Below the pieces are notes generated by a model. It saw nothing but the letters and a program-made list of their open reading frames with translations. It was not told where the DNA came from and ran no database searches. This document shows, one piece after another, positions 18,586 to 28,604 of a stretch of DNA of 64,000 bases. A program made the translations under genes and the position numbers. Source of the DNA: Spirochaetales bacterium (GTDB lineage: Bacteria > Spirochaetota > Spirochaetia > SZUA-6 > RPPD01). Each line of letters opens with the position of its first letter. Position 1 is the stretch's first letter. The DNA lies in contig JAFGJO010000040.1 in assembly GCA_016929065.1 (NCBI GenBank), forward strand, positions 26,309-90,308, in the 5' to 3' direction.

Positions 18586-19296
18586 ATGAAATACAAATCA
18601 GAACATCACGAAGACTATGAACTGTTAAAGATCACCAAAAAAAGGGATGAATTTACCACGTCCGACCCCTGGCGCGTCTTTAGAATCCAGGGTGAATTTG
18701 TTGAAGGATTTGACGCCCTCTCAAAACTGGGCAATGCGATTGCGATTTTCGGGTCGGCCCGGTTAAAACCGGAAACCCGCTATTACAATGAAGCTGTCAA
18801 AACAGCAGAAATGTTTGCAGAAAAGGGATTGGCAGTGATCACCGGCGGGGGCCCCGGCATTATGGAAGCGGCAAATAAAGGTGCCCAGCAGTCAAAAAAC
18901 AAAAATTTATCAGTTGGATGCAATATTGAACTTCCTTTTGAACAGGAACCAAACCCGTATCAGGACATTTCTTTGAGTTTTCGCTATTTTTTTGTCAGAA
19001 AGATGATGTTTGTAAAGTATTCACTGGGTTTTATCATCTTTCCCGGCGGATTCGGCACCCTCGATGAATTTTTCGAGTCACTCACCCTTTCCCAATGCAA
19101 TAAGATACCCCACTTTCCCATTGCGCTGCACGGGAAAGAGTATTGGGAGGGCCTGCTGGACTGGATAAAAAACACTCAACTAAAACAGGGCTGTATCTCT
19201 GAAACTGATTTAGACCTGTTTCAGGTAACCGATTCACCTGAAGAAACAGTGGATTTTATCATGGGCAAGTGCAGGGAACAGGGATTTTTGGAGTAA
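18586..19296 (+). CDS. LOG family (lysine decarboxylase-like, TIGR00730-type) protein
   Basis: AIFGSARLKPETRYYNEAV, ITGGGPGIMEAANKGA, FPGGFGTLDEFFESLTL. Confidence 0.9.
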   Translation: MKYKSEHHEDYELLKITKKRDEFTTSDPWRVFRIQGEFVEGFDALSKLGNAIAIFGSARLKPETRYYNEAVKTAEMFAEKGLAVITGGGPGIMEAANKGAQQSKNKNLSVGCNIELPFEQEPNPYQDISLSFRYFFVRKMMFVKYSLGFIIFPGGFGTLDEFFESLTLSQCNKIPHFPIALHGKEYWEGLLDWIKNTQLKQGCISETDLDLFQVTDSPEETVDFIMGKCREQGFLE

Positions 19297-19484
19297 ACAG
19301 CTGGAAAATCAGCTGTGAAGGAGTCGATATATACTATTATTATCTTGACGAGCAAGGGTAATTATCAGTACACTATCACCAATGTAAAAAATACCCATCT
19401 CGAAAAAAGATTCACACAAAGTTTGGAAATAATATAATTGGGAAGAGGGATATCTATATACTAATACCCTTTAAGGAGTAACCC

Positions 19485-20579
19485 ATGTCTTCGCGGCCGA
19501 CAATTCTTATAATAGAAGATAATCCCGATCACCGTGAGATTTTTTCTGATATATTACACAGCAAATACGACCTTGAATTCAGTGAAACTGAACAGGATAT
19601 CATCGGCCTTATTACCGGCAAGAGTATCAGCCTGGTTGTCCTTGATTATTTCCTCCAGAATAAATACACCGGACTGGAACTGCTGAAGAAAATAAACAAG
19701 CAGGACCCCTTCCTGCCGGTGATTGTCATCACTGCATACGGAGATGAGGACATTGCGGCAGGTGCGATCAAGGCAGGGGCTGCCGAATATATCCGGAAAA
19801 CACCCGACAATAATTTCGGCAAAAAGATAAAACAAAAAATAAAAGAGCTGCTTGATCATCACGAGGTGTTCACCTCACAGGAACGCACAGCGATGATTAC
19901 TTTTTTTACTGAACATATAAACCAGTTTTTGAAAATCTGGAAAGAAAAAATCATTTTTTACAAGGAGCGGATTAATTCTCCTGCCGACGTTGTGGTTAAA
20001 GATGAGCTTTTCCACTCGCTCTTCAAGGCATTTCTTGATGACCTGCAGAGGGAAACAGCTACCGAGACGCTGAATTTCCTTAAAAAAATGATCTGGCAGC
20101 GGAATACACCCATCAGCTCGCTTCTCCTTGTTGAATTATTGAACACATCATTCAAGGAAGCCGCCCGCGAACTGTTGACCCAGAAGTTTCCGCATGCATT
20201 TGACGGCCGCTCACGGTTCATGCAGCGGATCGGGACACTGGTGGATGAAAATGACCTTATGCTCAGCCGTGAATATGAAAAGATCGTCACCGAGTCAACC
20301 ACCCAAATGCTCCAGGCAGAACGGATCAACACAAAACTGCTGCTCATGCGGACTCTTCAGCATGAGATCCGGCAGCCGTTGAGTTTTATATACAACTCTG
20401 CCGAAGTGCTGCTTGCCGATACAGAGGCCGCAGCAGTGCATAAAACAATCGAAGAGATACTTGATCATGCGAAAAAAATAGATGGGCTGCTTTCGGAACT
20501 CGAAAAAGACAGTGAAGCACCTTTAAAAAATTATTCGGATAAACTTCCAATGTATGATTTATCGCAGGATAAGGGATAG
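19485..20579 (+). CDS. Receiver-domain protein with HisKA-like region, no HATPase domain
   Basis: ILIIEDNPDHREIF..LVVLDYFL..GAAEYIRKTPD receiver; C-terminal LLLMRTLQHEIRQPLSFIYNSAEVLL phosphoacceptor-like segment. Confidence 0.75.
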   Translation: MSSRPTILIIEDNPDHREIFSDILHSKYDLEFSETEQDIIGLITGKSISLVVLDYFLQNKYTGLELLKKINKQDPFLPVIVITAYGDEDIAAGAIKAGAAEYIRKTPDNNFGKKIKQKIKELLDHHEVFTSQERTAMITFFTEHINQFLKIWKEKIIFYKERINSPADVVVKDELFHSLFKAFLDDLQRETATETLNFLKKMIWQRNTPISSLLLVELLNTSFKEAARELLTQKFPHAFDGRSRFMQRIGTLVDENDLMLSREYEKIVTESTTQMLQAERINTKLLLMRTLQHEIRQPLSFIYNSAEVLLADTEAAAVHKTIEEILDHAKKIDGLLSELEKDSEAPLKNYSDKLPMYDLSQDKG

Positions 20580-20582
20580 GAC

Positions 20583-22799
20583 GTGCAGCAGAAGAAAATT
20601 CTCGTCGTGGAAGACGAACAGGCTCTCCTCACTCTTTATGCCTCGGTTCTTGAAAAAGGCCATAACGGCTATTCATTTGATGTATACCGCGCAGGCAATT
20701 ACGAGGAAGCCATGGTGCTGAGCAACGAACATAATTTTGACATCCTGCTCACTGATTACCACCTCCCCGGAAAAGACGGAATCAACCTGATAAAGAGCCT
20801 CAAACAAAAAGATACAGGAATCGCCTGTATCATTATTTCCGGATATCTGTCGCAGGACATTGTAAAAGCGGCAAAGGACGCCGGAGCGTATACCTGTTTG
20901 AAAAAACCGTGTAGTATTTACATGATCAAGGGAACCATCGAGGAAGCCCTGAAATATCAAAAGTCCAGTGCTCCCTCTGCAGCTGTTTCCGAAACCATTT
21001 CTCCTCACCGTGAAATCCAATGCCTGATCGACAATTACCCGACAGAAACAGTGTTCATCGACAAGTCGCTTTCCATTCAGGCGGTAAATCCCCAGTTTAA
21101 AATGCTGCATCCGGAGGCACTCAACAAGACCTGCTATTCCGAGTTATATAACCGTACGCAACAATGCGGCACGTGTCCCCTGAATGATACCAATGCAGGC
21201 GCGCAATTGTTTTATCATGGAACGCTTGCATCGGGTGAACGCATCAACGAACAGATTGATGCCTGGTACGACCGTGAGGGAGTGCATCACGGCTACATTG
21301 TAAGTTGTGTCCTCCCGGCAGAAGATGAAACTACAGGCTTTCTGGAAAAGCCGCAGGATACATATTTTTTCTTTGCGCTTGATGAACAGGGAACGATCAC
21401 CTACGCAGACAACGCAGTGACCCAGCTTTTTAATCATGGTGATGATATCATCGGCCAGTCCATTGCGCAGTACCTGCACTCCTATTTTATTCAGCTTTTA
21501 ATAAAAGAAGATATGAGCTTTCTGCAGTATGCTGAAAAAAACAGTGGTCATACCGTATCGCTTGATTTCATCACCAAGGATTCCCTGATCCGGCGCACCC
21601 TGGAATGCGAGCTGCGGATCAATAAAGGCGGATTTCCTCCCGAATGGAAAGTCATTGTCATTGGAACCGACACATCGGCAAAAAACGAAATCACCCGGCT
21701 GATCGAATTCGGAAAAGAAACATTCCAGCAGCTGAGGACCGGCCAGTTCGACATGGTCTTTACCATCGACCGCAGTATGGTAATAAAAACCATCAACAGG
21801 GTGACACTGGCAAAGCTGAATGCCCGGCAAAAAGACATGATCGGTTCGAACATGAAAAACCTCTTGTACAACAGAAGAGACCGGTATGCATTTGAACAGG
21901 CGATTCACCAGGTCCAGACGCTCAAGAATGTCTATAATTTGCGGCTTGATTTAAAATACCAGAATAATAAAATTGCATCCCTGGTGAATATCAGTGCAGT
22001 GCGGGATTCATTTAACGACGAAATGGGCTATGTACTGGTTTGCCATGATATCGAACGGCAGCTCCGCATGGAGACCACACTCCAGAGTATTGAACGCATG
22101 CGCGCACTGGGCCAGCTGGCCGCAGGCATTGCACATCAGATCAATAATTACACCAATGCAATTTATGGAAGCACCGATCTGTTAAGCGACACACTCAAGG
22201 AGAACTTTACGGATCATCCTGAGGTAATTGAGGAAACAGAGACAGTCCTCCGGCTGATCCGGGGGAGCATTCACCGGCTGACCGGCCTGACAAAACACCT
22301 GACCACCTTCGCCCGTGCGCAGCAGCCGCCGGTCATCTCTCCGGGAGATGTCAACCGCGTCATCATCGATATCATGAGCCTATTGTGTTCACAGGCGGAT
22401 AAAAAGGAAGTATCGCTAAAAACCGAACTCGATGACCAGCTGCCGCAGGTGCCATTTTCTCCGCTCCACCTCGAACAGGGGCTACTCAATATCATCATGA
22501 ATGCAATGGATGCAGTTGCAGAAAAAACAGGCAAAATCTTGATCACAACATACCGCGATAATGACAATATATATATCGCCGTAAAGGATAACGGACCCGG
22601 CATTCCCGAGGAAATCAAACATCAGCTCTTCGAGGCCTTTGTCACGACAAAGCCGGCGGGCGTCGGAACCGGTCTGGGCCTGAATATTGCAAAAAATATC
22701 ATTGAATCACTAAAAGGAGATATCACCGTAGATTCGGGTCCCGGGGGAACCATCATGACCTTGCGAATTCCAATTCACAATTCTGAAGTCATCTCCTGA
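20583..22799 (+). CDS. Hybrid response regulator/PAS/sensor histidine kinase
   Basis: REC (ILVVEDEQALLTLY..DILLTDYHLPGKDG), PAS-like regions, H-box ALGQLAAGIAHQINNYTNAI, HATPase DNGPGIPEEIKHQLFEAFVTTKPAGVGTGLGLNIAKNI. Confidence 0.9.
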   Translation: MQQKKILVVEDEQALLTLYASVLEKGHNGYSFDVYRAGNYEEAMVLSNEHNFDILLTDYHLPGKDGINLIKSLKQKDTGIACIIISGYLSQDIVKAAKDAGAYTCLKKPCSIYMIKGTIEEALKYQKSSAPSAAVSETISPHREIQCLIDNYPTETVFIDKSLSIQAVNPQFKMLHPEALNKTCYSELYNRTQQCGTCPLNDTNAGAQLFYHGTLASGERINEQIDAWYDREGVHHGYIVSCVLPAEDETTGFLEKPQDTYFFFALDEQGTITYADNAVTQLFNHGDDIIGQSIAQYLHSYFIQLLIKEDMSFLQYAEKNSGHTVSLDFITKDSLIRRTLECELRINKGGFPPEWKVIVIGTDTSAKNEITRLIEFGKETFQQLRTGQFDMVFTIDRSMVIKTINRVTLAKLNARQKDMIGSNMKNLLYNRRDRYAFEQAIHQVQTLKNVYNLRLDLKYQNNKIASLVNISAVRDSFNDEMGYVLVCHDIERQLRMETTLQSIERMRALGQLAAGIAHQINNYTNAIYGSTDLLSDTLKENFTDHPEVIEETETVLRLIRGSIHRLTGLTKHLTTFARAQQPPVISPGDVNRVIIDIMSLLCSQADKKEVSLKTELDDQLPQVPFSPLHLEQGLLNIIMNAMDAVAEKTGKILITTYRDNDNIYIAVKDNGPGIPEEIKHQLFEAFVTTKPAGVGTGLGLNIAKNIIESLKGDITVDSGPGGTIMTLRIPIHNSEVIS

Positions 22800-22854
22800 T
22801 ATTTCAAAAAAACAGTTATTTTTTTTATATTTGAAAGGGGTTTTTTAAAAACAA

Positions 22855-23301
22855 ATGGAACTAACACAATTGGAGACAATCCTCCTTATCGAGGACAACG
22901 AGGACCATGTAGAACACACAATAGATGCATTACGCGAAGGTAATGTCGTAAGGTCAATTATCGTCCAGAAGGACGGCGACAGTGCGGTCAAATATTTACT
23001 GCGCAAGGATGCCTGGGAGGATCCCAAAAAATCACCCCGACCAAATTTGATTCTGCTGGATGTCAAACTGCCCGGAAAAAACGGGTTTGAAATTCTTGAG
23101 ATCGTCAAAAACAACCCGGATTTGAAAACAATTCCTGTTATCCTGCTTACGACAACCGGCAACAAAGAGGATATCGAGCTGGGAGCACGCCTTGGTGCCA
23201 ATGACTATATTATCAAGCCGGTAGATTTTGACAGTTTTGTCGGAAAAGTAAAGGGCCTTGGAAAATACTGGGCGCTTGTCTCGAACATGGCAGGAAACTG
23301 A
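22855..23301 (+). CDS. Single-domain response regulator (Rcp1-like)
   Basis: ILLIEDNEDHVEHTIDALREGNVVRSIIVQKDGDSAVKYLL..PNLILLDVKLPGKNG..IPVILLTTTGNKEDIE. Confidence 0.9.
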   Translation: MELTQLETILLIEDNEDHVEHTIDALREGNVVRSIIVQKDGDSAVKYLLRKDAWEDPKKSPRPNLILLDVKLPGKNGFEILEIVKNNPDLKTIPVILLTTTGNKEDIELGARLGANDYIIKPVDFDSFVGKVKGLGKYWALVSNMAGN

Positions 23302-23302
23302 T

Positions 23303-24373
23303 ATGTCGCCGCTTGATTTCTTCCACATGCATCCGGAAGTTTTAGAGCATTCGCTGGATCTGCTCTCCCAGGAGGTGGTCTATATCGACCCGTCCTATAC
23401 AATTTTGTGGATGAACAAGGCAAAACAAAAAGCGCACCCCGGCCTGGAAACAGGAATGCACTGTTATGAAGCGTTCGGAAAAACATCGCCCTGCGAATTC
23501 TGTCTGGCGCCCCAGGCGCAGTCACTGGGCTCGAACATAAAAAATCCGGTCTGCCTGATGACCGGAAAGCATCAGAACATTCCCCGTCATATCAACATTA
23601 TGATTTCCCCGGTTGCATTCAGGGAAGAAAAAATACAGGGGTATATTGAAATTGTGGATAATGTCGAAGCCCTGTACCAGAGCAATGAAGAACTTGAACG
23701 GCTTAATCATGAATATGAGAGTGTTATCTATGCGCTTTCCCACGACCTGCGCTCCCCGCTTGTCTCGATCGAGGGTTTTTTAAGCAAGCTGAAAAAAGCG
23801 ACCGAAGCGACACCCGACCCGGCCGTCATTGAACACTGTCTCAACCGCATCCGTGCAAACACAAAGACCATGAACAACCTGGTGAATGTCCTTCTGGATA
23901 CCTCACGGATCATCACCGGCTCGCTGGAACGGGTGGAAGTCAATGTTGAAGAAGCCGCGCGGCACGCAGCAGAACAGTTTGCCGAGAAAGCTGCTGCTCA
24001 GAATGCCGTGATAAAGGTCTTCGGAGAGTTCGGCATTGAGGAATGCGACCGTGTGCGTCTCGACCAGATTTTCGCAAATCTGATCAACAATGCGCTGTAT
24101 CACTGCACAGGGACACCCAATCTGGTAATTGAACTCGGCGGCAAAAAGCATGTCTACTGGGTGAAGGACAACGGCCCGGGGATTCCGGCTGATTTCCAGG
24201 AAAGTGTCTTCGAACCCTTCTCACAGGCAAAGAAAACATCGGGCAAGAACTTCGGCATGGGCCTTAATATTGTCTACCGGATCATCCAGAAACACGGCGG
24301 CGAAATATGGATCGAATCACCGGACGGCGCAGGAACCGCGATCTTTTTCACCTTCAAGGGTGATGCAGGCTAA
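23303..24373 (+). CDS. PAS-domain sensor histidine kinase
   Basis: YALSHDLRSPLVSIEGFLSKL H-box; WVKDNGPGIPADFQESVFEPFSQ..GKNFGMGLNIVYRIIQKHGG; start one nucleotide after the upstream RR stop. Confidence 0.9.
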   Translation: MSPLDFFHMHPEVLEHSLDLLSQEVVYIDPSYTILWMNKAKQKAHPGLETGMHCYEAFGKTSPCEFCLAPQAQSLGSNIKNPVCLMTGKHQNIPRHINIMISPVAFREEKIQGYIEIVDNVEALYQSNEELERLNHEYESVIYALSHDLRSPLVSIEGFLSKLKKATEATPDPAVIEHCLNRIRANTKTMNNLVNVLLDTSRIITGSLERVEVNVEEAARHAAEQFAEKAAAQNAVIKVFGEFGIEECDRVRLDQIFANLINNALYHCTGTPNLVIELGGKKHVYWVKDNGPGIPADFQESVFEPFSQAKKTSGKNFGMGLNIVYRIIQKHGGEIWIESPDGAGTAIFFTFKGDAG

Positions 24374-24479
24374 AAAATATCCTCCCTGTATTGTGTTTGT
24401 TTTCGATTCCCGTTAAGCTCCTATAAAACACAAAATCGTCCTGAAAAAATCTTTTAAAAAAACTTTTTCAAGAGGCAGT

Positions 24480-25415
24480 ATGGCAAAAAAATCTGCTTGT
24501 GTGAGCTGCAGCAGTATTTCGTTCTCCCCCCTTTTTTCCTGTAACGACAAAAACATGAATATCCCCGGCGAGTATCATTATCATCGTTGTACACGATGCG
24601 GACTGATTATCCTTGATCCGCGGCCATCTGTAAAACAGCTCCTGCAGCATTATCCGCAAGAAACCTACTATGCGTATTCCACCATCGATACAGACAGCAT
24701 TGAGACAAAAATACGGCAGATCCTGTACCGTGTGTTCTTTGATGTCTCCTATAAAAATATATTAATAAAACTCCTGCTAAAACCGTTTAAATTCCTCTCA
24801 CGCAGTACGCTTATTGCCAAAAAAAGCAGGCTGCTCGATGTCGGCTGCGGGGCCGGCCAGTTTGTTTACGAGATGAAAAAGCTCGGCGCGGATGCACAGG
24901 GAGTTGAACCATACTGCGACGCAAACACAAAAAAGAAACCGGGGATCACCATCTTTCACGGAGAACTCATCAAGGCGAAATTCAGGCCCGGTTATTTTGA
25001 TGTGATCACCATGAATCATGTGCTGGAACACATCCAAAAACCAAAACAGACATTACAGGAAATCTTCCGGATTCTGAAACCAAATGGAAGGTTTATTGTG
25101 GCCGTACCGAATGCAGCATCGCTCGCCTACGGCCTGTTTGGGAAAAACTGGTATCAGATTGATACACCGCGGCACATCTTTTTATACACAACAAAAATAC
25201 TGCGCTCAATGCTTGTATCTTCCGGTTTTACCATAAAAAAAATCAGGTTCAATTCGGGACCCCGGCAGTTTTCCCATTCACTTCTTCACTTTTTTAACAT
25301 CCGATGGATGTACAAATGTATCGGCATCCTTGATATACTGTTTCTGCCGCTTGTTCATGTTGTCAATTTCTTTCATATCGGTGATCAATTCGAAATTATT
25401 TGTACGAAGGAGTAA
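24480..25415 (+). CDS. Class I SAM-dependent methyltransferase with N-terminal Cys-rich segment
   Basis: CVSC..RCTRCGLIILDPRP; LLDVGCGAGQFVYEMKKLGADAQGVEP; VITMNHVLEHIQKPKQTLQEIFRILKPNGRF. Confidence 0.9.
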   Translation: MAKKSACVSCSSISFSPLFSCNDKNMNIPGEYHYHRCTRCGLIILDPRPSVKQLLQHYPQETYYAYSTIDTDSIETKIRQILYRVFFDVSYKNILIKLLLKPFKFLSRSTLIAKKSRLLDVGCGAGQFVYEMKKLGADAQGVEPYCDANTKKKPGITIFHGELIKAKFRPGYFDVITMNHVLEHIQKPKQTLQEIFRILKPNGRFIVAVPNAASLAYGLFGKNWYQIDTPRHIFLYTTKILRSMLVSSGFTIKKIRFNSGPRQFSHSLLHFFNIRWMYKCIGILDILFLPLVHVVNFFHIGDQFEIICTKE

Positions 25416-25424
25416 AGTGGTATT

Positions 25425-26039
25425 ATGAAACAGATCAACTTTAGTGACTATCCAATCCCTGTCGAAGTCTCCGCCCATCATGTGCACCTTTCACGCGAAC
25501 ATGTCGAGGCTTTGTTCGGGAAAGACGCCCGGCTGACACCGGTCAAGGAGCTTTCCCAGCCGGGACAGTTTGCTGCCGATGAAAAAGTGACGCTTGTCGG
25601 GCCGAAGGGAAAGGTCGAACGCGTCCGCGTACTGGGGCCTGAACGCAAAGAGACACAGGTGGAAATCTCGAAGACCGAGCAGTATACACTCGGCATTCAG
25701 CCGCCGATCCGCGATTCCGGCAATGTTGCCGGCACTCCCGGCATTATGCTTGAAGGGCCTGCAGGCAGTGTTGAACTTGACCATGGGGTGATCGCGGCAT
25801 TACGGCACATCCACATGACCCCTGATGATGCGAAAAACCTCGGACTCAAGAACTATGATGTGGTTCAGGTTCGTATTTCCGGTGACCGGGAACTCATTTA
25901 CGGCGATGTGCTCATCCGTGTAAATGAATCCTATCGGCTGGTAATGCATATAGATACCGATGAAGGCAATGCCGCCAACGCGGGCCCGGCAACCATCGCC
26001 TATATTGTGAAAATTCAAGAAGGTGCCGACGAACTGTAG
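25425..26039 (+). CDS. pduL: Phosphate propanoyltransferase PduL
   Basis: PVEVSAHHVHLSREHVEALFG, IRDSGNVAGTPGIMLEGPAGSVEL, ALRHIHMTPDDAKNLGL, MHIDTDEGNAANAG. Confidence 0.95.
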   Translation: MKQINFSDYPIPVEVSAHHVHLSREHVEALFGKDARLTPVKELSQPGQFAADEKVTLVGPKGKVERVRVLGPERKETQVEISKTEQYTLGIQPPIRDSGNVAGTPGIMLEGPAGSVELDHGVIAALRHIHMTPDDAKNLGLKNYDVVQVRISGDRELIYGDVLIRVNESYRLVMHIDTDEGNAANAGPATIAYIVKIQEGADEL

Positions 26040-26155
26040 TCTGGCTCACACCTCCTGTGTTCGCCAGCCAATGCAAAAACTGTTTGCTTTGTTAGAGAAC
26101 CCTTCTATCGGATATTAATCACAAGTGTATAAATTTGTGTGTTTTTGCTTTTTTT

Positions 26156-26195
26156 TAACTTCATTTTGCTGGACATCCTGTCCAGAGTGAAGTTA
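26156..26195. repeat. Imperfect stem-loop
   Basis: TAACTTCA TTTTGC TGGACA TCC TGTCCA GAG TGAAGTTA. Confidence 0.7.
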
Positions 26196-26409
26196 CAGTA
26201 ATATTAAACCTCGGATGAACGCAGATAGACACATTTTTTTGGAAGGGAACGTTGGAGAAAAAGAAACCGCGAATTTCCAGGAATTAACAAAAAAAAGAGA
26301 GAAATAGTTTTTAAATAAGGAAACCAGGTTTTCAGGCAAAGAATGGCATAACAGATGTTTTCCAAAGCCCGGTTGATTTCTCTCCTTCTTTGCAGTATCT
26401 TCTCAATCT

Positions 26410-27603
26410 ATGGAACTGGTAGCACCTGCCGGCAATATCGACAAACTCAAATTCGCATACCTGTACGGAGCTGATGCCGCATACATCGGCATCAAGAATT
26501 TCTCCCTGCGCCAGCGCGCTGATAATTTCCGTGAAACAGAATACGAAAAAATAAAAGAGATAAAAGGTGACAAAAAACTCTTCGGCGCGTTCAACATTTA
26601 CTTTTACAATAATGATCTCCGCCGCCTCGAAGAAGAAGCCGGATACATCAGCCGTTATCCCTTCGATGCATTTATCATTTCAGACCTCGGCGTGCTCCCG
26701 GTAATGAAAAAATATTTTCCGAATACTCCGCTTCATCTTTCCACCCAGGCAAACTGCACGAATGCCGAGGCCGCAAAAATGTACCGCGACCTGGGGTTCT
26801 CCCGCATTATCCTGGGACGCGAAGTGGGATTGTCAGAGATCGAAGAAATCAAAAAAGCCTCCGGTGTTGCAATCGAGGTCTTTGTTCATGGCGCGATGTG
26901 CATGTCGTATTCGGGCCGGTGCTATTTGAGCGCCTACATGGCAGGCCGGAGCGGCAACCGCGGCGACTGCGCGCACCCATGCAGATGGAATTTTCGGGTC
27001 CTGGAAGAAGAAGAGCGGCCGGGCGAATATTTCCCCATAGAAGAAGACGATCATTTTACCTCGATCATGTCATCCAAAGATTTGTGCATGATCGACCACC
27101 TTGACAAACTCCGCGACGCCGGTGTCGACGCGTGCAAGATCGAGGGCCGGATGAAGAGCGTTTATTACGTGGCGGTCACCTGCCGCGCCTACCGGAAGGC
27201 CATTGATAACGCAATGGGAAAAACCGTTGCCGATATTCAACCGTATATCGACGAACTCTATAATGTAAGCCACCGCGAGTTCTGGACCGGTTTTTTCTTT
27301 GACAAGGAGGAGATCGCCAAGCCCACCCTCGCTTCGTACACCAGGGGGTATCTTTTTTTGGGAACCGTACTGCGGGAAATAAAACCGGGGCTGTTTCTAC
27401 TCGATGTCAAAAACAGTTTTGCAGAGGGACAAACTATTGAATACACCGGGTTCGATATACTCAGCATAGAAGATGAGTCTTTTGCATTATATGAAGAAAA
27501 CGAAGAACCAACCGAACGCGCCGACCATCACAAACCCTGTCTTTTAAAAACAAACAAACTGCTGAAACCCGGGTATATCCTCCGCCGGAGAATGCAAGAG
27601 TAA
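26410..27603 (+). CDS. U32 family peptidase
   Basis: MELVAPAGNIDKLKFAYLYGADAAYIGIKNFSLR; EVFVHGAMCMSYSGRCYLSAYMAGRSGNRGDCAHPCRW. Confidence 0.95.
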   Translation: MELVAPAGNIDKLKFAYLYGADAAYIGIKNFSLRQRADNFRETEYEKIKEIKGDKKLFGAFNIYFYNNDLRRLEEEAGYISRYPFDAFIISDLGVLPVMKKYFPNTPLHLSTQANCTNAEAAKMYRDLGFSRIILGREVGLSEIEEIKKASGVAIEVFVHGAMCMSYSGRCYLSAYMAGRSGNRGDCAHPCRWNFRVLEEEERPGEYFPIEEDDHFTSIMSSKDLCMIDHLDKLRDAGVDACKIEGRMKSVYYVAVTCRAYRKAIDNAMGKTVADIQPYIDELYNVSHREFWTGFFFDKEEIAKPTLASYTRGYLFLGTVLREIKPGLFLLDVKNSFAEGQTIEYTGFDILSIEDESFALYEENEEPTERADHHKPCLLKTNKLLKPGYILRRRMQE

Positions 27604-27907
27604 AGCTCCACATGGAGATCGCAATGAGGAAAATCATCCTCAAAATGCAAATATTTTCAAAGGATATTCATACGTTTTCCCCTGGGCCGGTGTAATTCCA
27701 CTGCACACGCGCATTGTATTTTATGCAACCGATCCGTTGTATACCTTCAATAGTAAAATTTAATGACCCGGAGGGTTGGAATCCACACTGTTTTTATATG
27801 CAGGAAATGCCTGAACATAAACTTGCCGCCGGCCCCACAGTATAGTAATTTACATATATAGCGATGAAGTTTTCATCTATGATACAACAACATGAGGAGG
27901 CTTTCCC

Positions 27908-28531
27908 ATGACACATACATTATATAAACTGCCGGATCTTGCTTTCGGCTTTGCAGAACTCGTACCGCATATTGATGCGAAAACCATGGAAATTCACCAT
28001 GACAGGCATCACAATGGATATATCACCAATCTGAATGCAGCCCTGGAAAAGGAACCGTCAGTTGCAGACATATCCCTGGAAGACATGTTGAAAGATTTGT
28101 CCAAAGTGCCGGATTCAATCCGAACCGCTGTCCGCAACAACGGCGGAGGCCATTTCAACCATTCGCTCTTCTGGAAGATACTCACTCCGGAACCGACTGA
28201 GACACATGGCAAATTGAAAAAAGCAATAGAACGGGATTTCGGGTCTGTAGATGCATTTCAGGAACAATTCAGCAAAGCAGCCGCAACCCGTTTCGGAAGC
28301 GGCTGGGCATGGCTGAGCGCTGACGGGTCCGGAAAACTTGTCGTACACTCAACACCGAATCAGGACACGCCCCTTTCAGACGGTCTGCGTCCGGTGATCG
28401 GGCTTGATGTATGGGAACACGCATATTATCTGAACTACCAAAACAGGAGGGCCGACTACATCAAGGCATTCTGGAATATTCTTGACTGGCATGCGGCTGA
28501 AACATTTTATACAACCGGCTTTGGTGTATGA
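27908..28531 (+). CDS. sodA: Superoxide dismutase (Fe/Mn family)
   Basis: [78 protein letters not shown]. Metal type not provable from this reading. Confidence 0.95.
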   Translation: MTHTLYKLPDLAFGFAELVPHIDAKTMEIHHDRHHNGYITNLNAALEKEPSVADISLEDMLKDLSKVPDSIRTAVRNNGGGHFNHSLFWKILTPEPTETHGKLKKAIERDFGSVDAFQEQFSKAAATRFGSGWAWLSADGSGKLVVHSTPNQDTPLSDGLRPVIGLDVWEHAYYLNYQNRRADYIKAFWNILDWHAAETFYTTGFGV

Positions 28532-28538
28532 CATGATT

Positions 28539-28570
28539 GCCGGATGCTTTTAACAGCATCCGGCTTTTTT
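28539..28570 (+). terminator. Rho-independent terminator after sodA
   Basis: GCCGGATGC TTTTAACA GCATCCGGC TTTTTT. Confidence 0.9.
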
Positions 28571-28604
28571 CTGAAGGGCATAGATCCTTTATCCTTCCTC
28601 AATG

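Noticed and set aside
25425-26039. Bacterial microcompartment locus
   Set aside because: Only pduL is present; no shell proteins or diol/ethanolamine enzymes in the window.
27650-27905. Short open frame MQPIRCIPSIVKFNDPEGWNPHCFYMQEMPEHKLAAGPTV upstream of sodA
   Set aside because: Only ~40 aa, no RBS or family recognised; could be chance or a gene remnant, so not reported as a feature.
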